10,906 nt of DNA from NCBI GenBank assembly GCA_030831265.1, contig JAURLM010000104.1:1-10906 (forward strand), written 5' to 3'. Positions 1-6,577 of this stretch are shown piece by piece; position 1 is the first letter of the stretch; the number at the start of each line of letters is the position of its first letter. The DNA is from Chloroflexota bacterium. GTDB lineage: Bacteria; Chloroflexota; Dehalococcoidia; Lucifugimonadales; Lucifugimonadaceae. The notes beneath the pieces are model-generated. The model was not told the origin of the DNA. It searched no databases and saw nothing but the letters and a program-made list of their open reading frames with translations. Position numbers and translations under genes: made by a program.

Positions 1-809
1 CGCAGCACGCGCTCTTCTTCACGTTGTGCTTCAGCGGCGGCTTCTCGCCATTCGTTACATGGGTCGACGGCTCGGAATGGCTCAACAAACAGGGTGACAC
101 CGGTGTTGGAGACATCATGGACAATTCCGGGGACGACTTCGCGGCTGTCAGTTCGCACTTCCAGGACAAGGCGGTCGCCGCGCGAGGCGATGTTTGGTGA
201 CTGCAATGCTGATCGCACATCTGATGATGATGCCAGTCGCTCAAGGATTCGAACCAGCTTCTGGTAGGCCTTTGCCGCGTCCGTGCGTAACTTGCCCAAC
301 CGCGGTGTGGCGGAATCTCGAACGTCCCCAGTGTCTGTAAGCGCGGCCATGGCTTCATGTTTGAAAAATGACAGGTCTGGTATATCTGCTGCAATTGCGC
401 GCATTAGTGGTGTGCGGTCGTCCATCGACATGACGACATTGCGGGCGACCCATGTCGAGTCCAGCAGCCAGACGCAGGACATGATCTCCTGCCCGGTAAG
501 CATTCCGCCCAGCGCTGCGCGATGCAGTATTGGCCGCAGATCCTGATGCCCGGTCAGGCCGATGTCTCCGGCGGTATGCAGCATGAGAACCGCTTCTGCA
601 GTTTCGGCCTGGAGCCTGCGTACGTCTTCGATGTGCTCCTGTGGTGCAACAGAATCAGCCAGTTCGCGTGACCGGAAGAACCGGGTGCGCTCTGCCAGCA
701 TGTGACGGACGCGCGGGAACTCCAGCAGTTGCTGTGCAGACTGTTGGAGATCAGTGGGAGCGGGTAGTTCTGGCTCCGCGTCGGCAATTTTGGCTAACGG
801 TTCTCTCAT
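1..809 (-). CDS. mutS2: MutS2-family DNA-binding ATPase, N-terminal third (runs off left edge)
   Basis: The minus strand is open from an ATG at 809-807 to the window edge, giving 269 visible residues. The family call rests on residues 208-243, which match the MutS2 core segment: ASRGDRLVLEVRT, then VPGIVHDVSNTGVTLFVEP (227-243 region). An early LEFPRVRHML (29-38) matches the usual MutS2 opening 'LEFxKI'. MutS2 proteins are about 780 residues with a MutS-type ATPase and often a C-terminal Smr nuclease domain; both would lie left of the window. MutS2 acts on branched DNA and, in some bacteria, on collided ribosomes. Start choice: ATG 809 has a weak AAGAGA upstream. An in-frame ATG at 842-840 would add 11 residues. 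Even the shorter start leaves about 25 residues before the conserved region, rich in Pro and Glu. The gene is divergent from the alpha/beta hydrolase. Family is confident; the exact start is not. Confidence 0.88.
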   Translation of the reverse strand, partial: MREPLAKIADAEPELPAPTDLQQSAQQLLEFPRVRHMLAERTRFFRSRELADSVAPQEHIEDVRRLQAETAEAVLMLHTAGDIGLTGHQDLRPILHRAALGGMLTGQEIMSCVWLLDSTWVARNVVMSMDDRTPLMRAIAADIPDLSFFKHEAMAALTDTGDVRDSATPRLGKLRTDAAKAYQKLVRILERLASSSDVRSALQSPNIASRGDRLVLEVRTDSREVVPGIVHDVSNTGVTLFVEPFRAVDPCNEWREAAAEAQREEERVL

Positions 810-816
810 GGATCTC

Positions 817-847
817 TTGATTCTATTCGTCGATACCGACATATACT
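817..847 (+). promoter_or_regulatory. Candidate promoter for the alpha/beta hydrolase gene
   Basis: TTGATT (817-822) and TATACT (842-847) read as -35 and -10 boxes with a 19-base spacer, longer than the usual 17. Transcription would begin near 854 and leave a leader of about 48 bases before the ATG at 902. The -10 overlaps the alternative upstream start of the divergent mutS2-like gene. On the opposite strand a perfect TTGACA lies at 874-869, but no good -10 sits 16-18 bases from it. This is a pattern match only. Confidence 0.3.
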
Positions 848-901
848 CAGGATTGTTGTCCGAAGTATTGTCAAAGTGGCGCATTCCAGGCGGACAGTGT
901 C

Positions 902-1855
902 ATGCCAACAGTTGCGGATAGACACCTGACTGCATCCCAGCAGAGAGTGTTCGACGCTATGGTCGAACTGCTTGCCCGCGCCGATCTCGAATATCGTGGG
1001 GCGTTTGTCGATGCCAGCCGATACCGGATTCATTACCTGGATTACGGTAGTGGACCCGCTGTGATGCTAATACATGGCGGTGGAGCCGGTGGAGCCGTCT
1101 GGTTCAGGCAGATAGCAGCGCTTTCCCGAAGATTCCGGGTCATCGTGCCTGACAATCCAATCTTTGGACTTTCAACCCAGCCTGACTCGGCAAGCCCGAT
1201 GTCAGAATTCACTACTGACTATCTCGGTTCATTCATGGATGTTCTCGGGATAGATAAGGCATCACTGGTTGGCCTTTCTGTAGGAGGATACCTTGCGGCA
1301 CGGTTCACCGTAGATTTTCCAGAACGTGTTGCCAGGTTAGCCTTGATTAATTCGGCAGGGCTTGGCAGACAGCTGCCGTGGGGTTTCAGGCTAAGTTCAC
1401 TGCCGTTATTCGGCCATATCTTCACTCAGCCACCTCGTTGGGCGCACGATCGGTTTTTCGCGCTTTCCGAAGTGACTCATCCTGATGCCCGCGACAATGA
1501 CGCGTATCTTGACTATGCGTACAGCGTGATGGAGAACGAGGGACATTCACTGGCGGTGCGCCGCAACATGCCTGTGTTCGCCGACATGCGCGGCCAGCGA
1601 AATGTGATCGCCGATGATGAGTTGCGCTCGATTCGGCAGGAGTCGCTGGTGCTCTGGGGCAGACAGGATCGCTTCTTCCCGTTGTCTCACGCCCTCCGCG
1701 CTGTTTCGCTGATACCAAACGGCCGGCTGGAGATTCTGGAAGACTGCGGTCACATTGCGTTGCTGGACCAGCCGGGAAGGGTATCTGAACTGCTTTCGGA
1801 GTTTCTTTTGGGGAGTTCAGGTTCCGAACTGGTCACCAACGCCAACTCCGGTTGA
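902..1855 (+). CDS. Alpha/beta-fold hydrolase
   Basis: A 317-residue cytoplasmic hydrolase (no signal peptide seen) of the MhpC/epoxide-hydrolase-like branch of the alpha/beta superfamily. The catalytic set is visible: oxyanion-hole motif HGGGAGG at 58-64, nucleophile Ser126 in the elbow GLSVGG (124-129), acid Asp256 in LWGRQDRFF, and His284 in CGHIALLDQP. The cap region lies at about 155-235 and is rich in Phe, Pro and Trp. Such enzymes cleave esters or C-C bonds of ring-cleavage products; the substrate cannot be read from sequence. The start is supported by AGGCGGA at 888-894, about 7 bases before the ATG. The last 13 codons overlap, tail to tail, the end of the formyltransferase-like gene on the other strand. 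The conserved fold ends near residue 302, so the Ser/Asn-rich tail looks like a non-essential extension. Confidence 0.92.
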   Translation: MPTVADRHLTASQQRVFDAMVELLARADLEYRGAFVDASRYRIHYLDYGSGPAVMLIHGGGAGGAVWFRQIAALSRRFRVIVPDNPIFGLSTQPDSASPMSEFTTDYLGSFMDVLGIDKASLVGLSVGGYLAARFTVDFPERVARLALINSAGLGRQLPWGFRLSSLPLFGHIFTQPPRWAHDRFFALSEVTHPDARDNDAYLDYAYSVMENEGHSLAVRRNMPVFADMRGQRNVIADDELRSIRQESLVLWGRQDRFFPLSHALRAVSLIPNGRLEILEDCGHIALLDQPGRVSELLSEFLLGSSGSELVTNANSG

Positions 1856-2740
1856 ACGGACGAACTCGGCTGCGGAGTTTTTTGCTCCACCCCTGGTTCT
1901 TACGCGACCAACTGATAGCGTGCCGCCACCTACGGCTACATCAATCGACTTTTCTCCAATGACGACAATGGAACCGTGTGGACTCGACTGCGCCTGTCTC
2001 GAGAACGATGCATCGTAGAGGCCGATGGATGTGCCGTTTATGGTCGTGTTTGCTCCCGGTGATGGGTCACTGCCGCGTACGAGGTTGAAAATGTCAGCGC
2101 CGGCTTTCGACCAGTCTATGACGGCCTCTTTCGCACCGAACCAACCTTCGTAGGTCGCCTTGCTTTCATCCTGCGTGATGCGTGGAGCGTTGCCACTACG
2201 CACCAACTCGATGGCCTCGACCATTGCATCGACACCCATTGGGAAGAGTCGCTGGAAGTAGACGGTTCCGAGCGTGTCTGTTGGGCTGATTTCAGTCGTC
2301 TTTTGCAGCAGCACTGGTCCGGTGTCCAGCCCATCATCCGGCCAGAAGATAGTCAGTCCTGTCTGTGTTTCACCCTGGACTATGGGCCAGTTGATAGAGC
2401 TGGGGCCGCGGTGCAATGGAAGCAGGGACGGGTGGTACTGGATTGTGCCTTGCGCCGGAGCGTTGATCATGTCCATTGGCACGATGTCTGTCACGAATGC
2501 CATGACGCACAGGTCAGGCGCAAGGGATTTGAACTGCTCGATGGCTTCGGCGTTTCGCATACGCTTGAACTGGAATAACGGAATGCCTGATGCATCGGCG
2601 GCCTCTGCGAGTGGATCACGAGGCCTACCTTCCACATCAGGCGTTGCAAATACGCCGACTACCTCGTCCTTGCCTGTCCCGGTTATCGCTTCGAGTACGG
2701 CTTTGCCGAACGCCGCCTGGCCAATGAGCGCAATCTTCAT
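1817..2740 (-). CDS. Formyltransferase-fold protein, like the 10-formyl-THF hydrolase domain of FDH
   Basis: A 307-residue protein with a Formyl_trans_N domain (about 1-180) and a C-terminal Fmt-like domain (about 200-300). It begins MKIALIGQAAFGKAVLE and carries YHPSLLPLHRG (102-112), WPDDGLDTG (133-141) and ATYEG (195-199). From memory, these match the N-terminal hydrolase domain of 10-formyltetrahydrofolate dehydrogenase (ALDH1L1) better than housekeeping methionyl-tRNA formyltransferase, which has N-x-H before SLLP. Here Gln101 occupies that Asn position. His103 and Asp139 are 36 residues apart, as in both families. Expected chemistry is removal or transfer of the formyl group of 10-formyl-THF. 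A longer reading from 2818 is possible, but GGAG lies 6 bases before the ATG at 2740 (3 before an adjacent ATG at 2743), so 2740 is chosen. No deformylase gene lies beside it. It could still be a divergent Fmt or a sugar-type formyltransferase. Confidence 0.85.
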   Translation of the reverse strand: MKIALIGQAAFGKAVLEAITGTGKDEVVGVFATPDVEGRPRDPLAEAADASGIPLFQFKRMRNAEAIEQFKSLAPDLCVMAFVTDIVPMDMINAPAQGTIQYHPSLLPLHRGPSSINWPIVQGETQTGLTIFWPDDGLDTGPVLLQKTTEISPTDTLGTVYFQRLFPMGVDAMVEAIELVRSGNAPRITQDESKATYEGWFGAKEAVIDWSKAGADIFNLVRGSDPSPGANTTINGTSIGLYDASFSRQAQSSPHGSIVVIGEKSIDVAVGGGTLSVGRVRTRGGAKNSAAEFVRSTGVGVGDQFGT

Positions 2741-2825
2741 CATGGTCTCCGCACGTTGAATGTCAGCGTGGTGCTTCGTGGTGTTTGCGAAGCATACCAA
2801 CCGAATCGTGGACTGCATCTTACCT

Positions 2826-2852
2826 GTGCAGGTGTTGGTGCAAGGTGCAAGG
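2826..2852. repeat. Short direct repeats in the divergent gap
   Basis: Three copies of GTGCA(A/G)G occur at 2826-2832, 2838-2844 and 2845-2851, the last two in direct tandem. The first also lies in a small inverted repeat, ACCTG-TG-CAGGT (2822-2833). They sit in the 178-base gap between the formyltransferase-like gene and the TPR gene, where regulator sites for both could lie. I could not find a convincing promoter for either gene here. The repeats may be chance. Confidence 0.35.
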
Positions 2853-2918
2853 AATGTTTGATGCGGGCAGAATTGCAGTTAAGCTGGACGCTGTACGTGA
2901 AAATATCCTGGAGCAATC

Positions 2919-3386
2919 ATGGCGAATAACCGAAACATGCCGCCGCTGGAACCTGCACAGCCGCCAATGCCGCAAATGGATGGCCAAGAATCCGAAAATG
3001 GCGGTCAGACTCCGACCGATGCCAAAGGCTGGTTTGAGCGCGGCTTGCGATCAGCGCGCATGGGATTCCCGGATAAAGCGGCTGCCGATTTCGAGGAAGC
3101 AGCATGGCTGGATCCCGAAAACGCTGATATTCAGTTCAATATGGGCACAGCGCACCTCTCAATGGGCATGTTCGAGCAGGCTCTGGTGAACTTTGACCGG
3201 GCGATAGAACTAAAGCCGGATATGACCGACGCTATTGGCAATCGCGCGGTCGCACTGACTGCTCTTGGACAGGACGAACTGGCAGAACGTGACGTTGCTC
3301 GAGCCGTTGAACTGGGCGCGCCGCCTGACGGTCTTGCGACTGTAATTGAGTACGTAAAGACGAAGCGCGTAGTTCCCGGCCAGTAG
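2919..3386 (+). CDS. Small tetratricopeptide (TPR) repeat protein
   Basis: A 155-residue protein. Residues 1-34 are a low-complexity segment rich in Pro, Met, Gln and Asn, without a signal peptide. Three TPR units follow at about 36-69, 70-103 and 104-137. The best is the second, with the G-x-A and A-x-x-x-F/Y-x-x-A-I-x-L-x-P pattern (MGTAHLSMGMFEQALVNF, then AIELKP). TPRs are helical scaffolds for protein-protein contacts, so the partner and role cannot be stated. The start is supported by GGAG at 2910-2913, 5 bases before the ATG. The stop lies 27 bases before the carbinolamine dehydratase start on the same strand, so the two are probably co-transcribed. A long overlapping frame from 2785 has no family features and was rejected. 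Confidence 0.85.
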   Translation: MANNRNMPPLEPAQPPMPQMDGQESENGGQTPTDAKGWFERGLRSARMGFPDKAAADFEEAAWLDPENADIQFNMGTAHLSMGMFEQALVNFDRAIELKPDMTDAIGNRAVALTALGQDELAERDVARAVELGAPPDGLATVIEYVKTKRVVPGQ

Positions 3387-3413
3387 TCGGAGTTGTGCGA
3401 GAAAGACGATCGG

Positions 3414-3692
3414 ATGCCCGGCTTTTCAAGTGATGAGATCGAAAAACGCCTGTCCCAAGTCCCAGGCTGGAATTATTCAGACGGACAGATAGCCCGCGAA
3501 TTCAACTTTGGCGCGTTCATGGATGGCATTGAGTTTGTCCACAGGGTGGCGGAAATTGCCGAGCAGCTTGACCATCACCCGGACATCGATGTCCGATACT
3601 CCACCGTGCGGGTAGCCGTGTCATCTCATGATGTTGGCGGGATTACAGACCGCGATTTCCGGGTGGCGGACAGAATCAACGCTCTTGCGTGA
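3414..3692 (+). CDS. Pterin-4a-carbinolamine dehydratase (PCD/DCoH family)
   Basis: A 92-residue protein covering the whole small PCD domain. It has LSQVPGW near the N terminus (13-19), then AEQLDHHPDIDVRYSTV (49-65) and SSHDVGGITDRDF (70-82). His54, His55 and His72 match the family's catalytic His-His...His set with the usual 18-residue spacing. PCD dehydrates 4a-hydroxytetrahydrobiopterin to quinonoid dihydropterin after aromatic amino-acid hydroxylation; bacterial copies often lack a neighbouring hydroxylase, as here. A TTG at 3393 would add 7 residues, but GGAG abuts it with no spacer, and the ATG at 3414 gives the usual family N terminus. The ATG has only a weak AGAAAG upstream, so translation may depend on the TPR gene before it. 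Just after the stop, CCGGT (3693-3697) and ACCGG (3704-3708) can form a small 5-bp hairpin without a U-tract. Confidence 0.9.
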   Translation: MPGFSSDEIEKRLSQVPGWNYSDGQIAREFNFGAFMDGIEFVHRVAEIAEQLDHHPDIDVRYSTVRVAVSSHDVGGITDRDFRVADRINALA

Positions 3693-3773
3693 CCGGTCCA
3701 ATCACCGGGAATTGACGAAAAATGTTGGCTAGAGTGAAAACCGTCCTGAAACCACTTCCGTAATTCTGCACAG

Positions 3774-3831
3774 GAAGCGAGGTAACCTGCTCAGAACCGT
3801 GCACTGGGCTGGCTCCTCGCTTCTTTTATTT
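3774..3831 (+). terminator. Long imperfect hairpin with U-tract: intrinsic terminator or 3' end of a small RNA
   Basis: A perfect 9-bp stem, GAAGCGAGG (3774-3782) with CCTCGCTTC (3815-3823), is followed directly by TTTTATTT (3824-3831). The stem continues inward with 3786-3787/3811-3812 and then GCTCAG (3789-3794) with CTGGGC (3804-3809), one G-U pair, leaving a 9-base loop (3795-3803). Read on the minus strand the hairpin is not followed by T, so it works for plus-strand transcripts, most simply those of the TPR/PCD genes. The hairpin is unusually long for a plain terminator. A further outer stem at 3757-3763/3830-3836 is mutually exclusive with stopping inside the U-tract. Confidence 0.6.
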
Positions 3832-3855
3832 ACGGATACCTGCCTCTGCTGACAC

Positions 3856-4965
3856 CTATTCCCATTTGAACACGCGAGTGGCGACGATGAACGAAACCAC
3901 CGTCCAGATTCCCAGTCCCAGCAGTTCTGGCCCCAGCGTCAAGATGCTTGCGCCGTTGACCGTTATTTCACGGAACCCGTCAGTAAGATAGGTCAGTGGG
4001 AAGAACCGGGAGATTGACGAGAGCCAGTTCGGCAGCGAGTCCACAGGGAAGAAGACACCGGAGAGGAACATCATCGGCAACGACACGATGTTCGCCACCG
4101 GGGCTGCGACGTCCTCAGACTTTGCCCATCCGGAGATTGCCAGGCCGAGCACTGTGAACAGTGCTCCACCGAAGATCGCGAGGGTGGTGATGTCGATCCA
4201 GTTCATGATGGTGCCGTTCCCGACGCTGACGCCCAACACCAACATTCCCACCAGCAACAGCACGTAGGTTTGGAGTATTGTCACGATGAGCCGGGTCGTC
4301 ATTTGTCCAATGAGAAAGTGCGACGCGCCTATTGGCGTTGCTTGCAGTCTGCGCAACACACCGCCGGTCTTGTAGCGGATCAGACTGAAGACCACTCCGA
4401 ACAGGCCGGACTGCATGATGGCCATCGCCGCCACACCCGGAACTATGAATCCTCTGTAACCCTGGCCTTCACCGGCAATGTAATCAGGCTCAATGACAAA
4501 CCGGCTTTCCACCCGGTACTCATCAGGCACGTTTGCCATCTGAAGGAACATTGAGTCCAGTACGTCACCAACTATCGTCTGGGTTACACCCTGTTCCTGT
4601 GGCTTGCGGGAGTCGTAAAGAGCCTTGATTGTTGAGACAGAACCGGGGTTTCCGAAACCTTCAGGGAGAATGAGCAAAGCGTCGATGTCACCCGTACGCA
4701 GCTTCTCTCGGAGGTCTGCCTCGTTGCCTGTATCCAGTACCAGCAGCGGGTCCGCATCTGAACTTACAGCGTCGATAAATGCGGTTGCCGCGTCGTTGTT
4801 TGCATTGTTCACCAGTCCGACATCCGGAGGCGAGAACTTGTCAAAGTTGAACAACCCGAAGATCAGCATGATGAGCATCGGGAAGAACAGTGCCCAGAAG
4901 ATGGCCTGCCGGTTGCGGAAATACATCTTGAGGGATGCGATGGTCAGTACGAGGTAGATTCTCAT
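3856..4965 (-). CDS. ABC-2 type exporter permease
   Basis: A 369-residue integral membrane protein of the DrrB/YhgE-type ABC-2 family. One membrane segment lies near the N terminus (about 21-39) and is followed by a soluble extracytoplasmic stretch (about 40-170). Five more hydrophobic segments lie at about 171-196, 224-248, 258-280, 288-308 and 345-364. The cytoplasmic coupling motif KTGGVLRRLQATPI (199-212) and MFLSGVFFPVDSLP (299-312) are typical of the family. It would form a dimer driven by the ATPase encoded 33 bases upstream on the same strand, and export a drug, lipid or peptide; the substrate is not readable. No clear Shine-Dalgarno precedes the ATG at 4965, so translation may rely on the upstream genes. 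It is the last gene of the padR operon. No T-rich terminator was seen immediately after its stop on this strand. Confidence 0.93.
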   Translation of the reverse strand: MRIYLVLTIASLKMYFRNRQAIFWALFFPMLIMLIFGLFNFDKFSPPDVGLVNNANNDAATAFIDAVSSDADPLLVLDTGNEADLREKLRTGDIDALLILPEGFGNPGSVSTIKALYDSRKPQEQGVTQTIVGDVLDSMFLQMANVPDEYRVESRFVIEPDYIAGEGQGYRGFIVPGVAAMAIMQSGLFGVVFSLIRYKTGGVLRRLQATPIGASHFLIGQMTTRLIVTILQTYVLLLVGMLVLGVSVGNGTIMNWIDITTLAIFGGALFTVLGLAISGWAKSEDVAAPVANIVSLPMMFLSGVFFPVDSLPNWLSSISRFFPLTYLTDGFREITVNGASILTLGPELLGLGIWTVVSFIVATRVFKWE

Positions 4966-4998
4966 TTTGTGATGCGTCCGGGCTACGTTGCGTGTTGG

Positions 4999-5793
4999 CT
5001 AGCCTTCGCGCAGGCTGCGTCCTGTGAGGTTGATGAAGACGTCTTCGAGGTTTGCAAGTTTGGCTACACGGGTAGATTTGAACCCGCTATCAAGTAGCCG
5101 CTCGACCAGTACATCGGGTGTGTCCAACTGGACGATCTTTCCCTGGTCCATGATCGCCACACGGTCACAGATCTCTTCCGCTTCTTCCATGTAGTGAGTG
5201 GTCAACATGATGGTTGTCCCTGTGGCGCGGATGCGCTGAATCAGGTCCCACATGTGACGCCGGGCCTGTGGGTCAAGCGCCGTCGTGGGCTCATCGAGAA
5301 ACAGAACCTGCGGTTTGTTGACCAGTGCGACTGCTATGGAGAGTCGTTGCTTCTGGCCACCCGAAAGGTGGTTGAAATAAGCTTTCCGGCGGTCGGTGAG
5401 CTCCACCTCTTCCAGGATCGCGTCGACGTCCACCCGTTCGCCGTACAGTTCTCCGTACAGCCGGATGGTTTCGGCAACTGAGAGATGGTCAAAGAATGCC
5501 GATGCCTGTAGCTGAACTCCGATGATGCTCTTGACCTTCTTAGTGTCGCGGTGAACATCGAATCCGCCGACGAGAGCAGTGCCGGAGTCCGCGCTTCGCA
5601 TCCCCTCCAGTATCTCGATGGTCGTGGTCTTGCCCGCCCCATTTGGGCCGAGCATGCCAAAGATTTCTCCGCGGGTCACTTCGAATGAAATGTCATCGAC
5701 CGCGACGATATCGGTGTAGCGTTTTTTCAGACCGTTCACGGAGATGACGGCGTTGTTGTTTCTTGCGGTAGCTGATTCAGCCTGCGTGGTCAT
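4999..5793 (-). CDS. ABC transporter ATP-binding protein (DrrA-like)
   Basis: A 264-residue ATPase with all nucleotide-binding motifs: Walker A GPNGAGKT (49-56), Q-loop Gln94 in GVQLQ, signature LSGGQ (143-147), Walker B VLFLDE (163-168) followed by PTTALD, and H-loop His200 in TTH. The C terminus carries LEDVFINLTGRSLRE (249-263), typical of drug/daunorubicin-type (DrrA) exporters rather than importers. It powers the permease encoded just downstream. Its ATG overlaps the stop of the padR gene in an ATGA (5793-5790), so translation of regulator and ATPase is probably coupled. Residues 1-15 are a variable lead before the domain begins at about ISVNGLKKRY. Confidence 0.95.
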   Translation of the reverse strand: MTTQAESATARNNNAVISVNGLKKRYTDIVAVDDISFEVTRGEIFGMLGPNGAGKTTTIEILEGMRSADSGTALVGGFDVHRDTKKVKSIIGVQLQASAFFDHLSVAETIRLYGELYGERVDVDAILEEVELTDRRKAYFNHLSGGQKQRLSIAVALVNKPQVLFLDEPTTALDPQARRHMWDLIQRIRATGTTIMLTTHYMEEAEEICDRVAIMDQGKIVQLDTPDVLVERLLDSGFKSTRVAKLANLEDVFINLTGRSLREG

Positions 5794-6398
5794 GCCGGAT
5801 CAAGTGCTCCTGTTTCGGTGTGTGTTTGTGAGTCCGGGTGAAGGCTGTGAATGGCGGCGATTGCTTCGTGGGACCACTTGATGGTGGCTTCAGTAATGTG
5901 GACTCCAGCACGTATTGTCAGCAGTGAATACAGGGAGTCATCACTGTACGGGGAGCATTCCTCTTGCGCCTCTTGCAAGTGGGCGAGCATTGCCTCTTCC
6001 TGTGCAAGATGTTGCTGCAGGAGATGCAACAGGGCTTCGTGCCCGGCGGCGCGTCCGAGGAACACCCGCAGGAGGAACGTACTCTTGAACACTGCCGGTT
6101 CCAGCTCGCTGTGTCCCACCCAGCCTGCCAACTGGTTGCGGCCTTCTTCCGTGATCTCATAGATACGTTTGTCAGGGCGTGTTTGCTGTTGAACGTGTTG
6201 CTCTGTCACCAGCCCGGCCTGTTTTAACCGGCGCAACTCACTGTAGATCTGGCTCTTTGCCGGGCTCCAGTAGAAGTGACTGATGCTGCGGTCGGCAAAC
6301 TGCTTCAAGTCGTAGCCGGACATGGGCCCGAAACTGAGCAAGCCAAGGACAGCGAATGAGGTCGCCGGTAGGTTATTAGTCTGTTGAAGTGCAGGCAT
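5790..6398 (-). CDS. PadR-family transcriptional regulator
   Basis: A 202-residue protein. The N-terminal winged-helix domain (about 12-90) has the family pattern LGLLSFGPMSGYDLKQF (18-34), then the recognition region SQIYSELRRLKQAGLV (49-64) and the wing ending KRIYEITEEG (77-86). The C-terminal half (about 100-185) is a helical dimerisation domain of the PadR_C/Vir-like type, with Gln/Glu/Leu-rich helices. PadR proteins usually repress an adjacent exporter operon and are released by the exported compound. Here the gene is first in the operon and overlaps the ATPase gene by 4 bases, so autoregulation is expected. The weak site GGCGAG lies 3 bases before the ATG at 6398, and a strong promoter lies at 6469-6441. 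Confidence 0.93.
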   Translation of the reverse strand: MPALQQTNNLPATSFAVLGLLSFGPMSGYDLKQFADRSISHFYWSPAKSQIYSELRRLKQAGLVTEQHVQQQTRPDKRIYEITEEGRNQLAGWVGHSELEPAVFKSTFLLRVFLGRAAGHEALLHLLQQHLAQEEAMLAHLQEAQEECSPYSDDSLYSLLTIRAGVHITEATIKWSHEAIAAIHSLHPDSQTHTETGALDPA

Positions 6399-6410
6399 AG
6401 ACTCGCCGTG

Positions 6411-6432
6411 GATAGTACTAAATAAACTAGAC
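6411..6432. promoter_or_regulatory. Candidate PadR operator overlapping the transcription start
   Basis: An AT-rich patch immediately downstream of the predicted start contains the perfect 8-bp palindrome TAGTACTA (6413-6420) and a wider dyad, TAGT (6413-6416) with ACTA (6426-6429), 9 bases apart. Its place between promoter and padR is where an autoregulating PadR would bind. PadR sites are known to be AT-rich dyads, but this exact sequence is not one I recognise. Confidence 0.4.
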
Positions 6433-6440
6433 CAAACAGA

Positions 6441-6469
6441 ACTATAATCCCGGAGTTCCTCTTGGTCAA
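6441..6469 (-). promoter_or_regulatory. Sigma70-type promoter of the padR-ABC operon
   Basis: On the minus strand TTGACC (6469-6464) and TATAGT (6446-6441) are separated by exactly 17 bases. Each hexamer matches five of six consensus positions. The start point would be near 6434, leaving about 36 bases before the padR ATG. This is the best promoter match in the window. Confidence 0.75.
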
Positions 6470-6577
6470 CTACCGTGGTTGTACAGCCCGGATGGTTTTC
6501 GGTCGGCCGAGCGGAAGATTTCGGCTTAGAATGCCGCTGAACAGTTCAACACGTAAGCGAAAGTTAGCAGCGAGGTC

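Noticed and set aside
283..546. 87-residue plus-strand frame near the left edge
   Set aside because: It is antisense to the mutS2-like gene and has no family features.
2274..2759. 161-residue plus-strand open frame opposite the formyltransferase-like gene
   Set aside because: It is Ser/Ala-rich with no family motifs, and lies antisense to a well-supported gene; it is a shadow frame.
2785..3189. 134-residue plus-strand frame overlapping the TPR start
   Set aside because: The TPR frame has clear repeats and a good GGAG site; this frame shows no known domain.
3393..3413. TTG start for the carbinolamine dehydratase
   Set aside because: The GGAG touches the TTG with no spacer, and the extra residues do not match the family N terminus; ATG 3414 fits.
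3712..3735. TTGACG and TAGAGT as a promoter for a small RNA ending at 3831
   Set aside because: The spacer is only 12 bases, too short for a sigma70 promoter; left as an unproven idea.
3757..3836. T-box, 4.5S/SRP RNA or 6S RNA
   Set aside because: The conserved T-box sequence and the SRP loop motifs are absent, and no plus-strand gene follows for a T-box to control.
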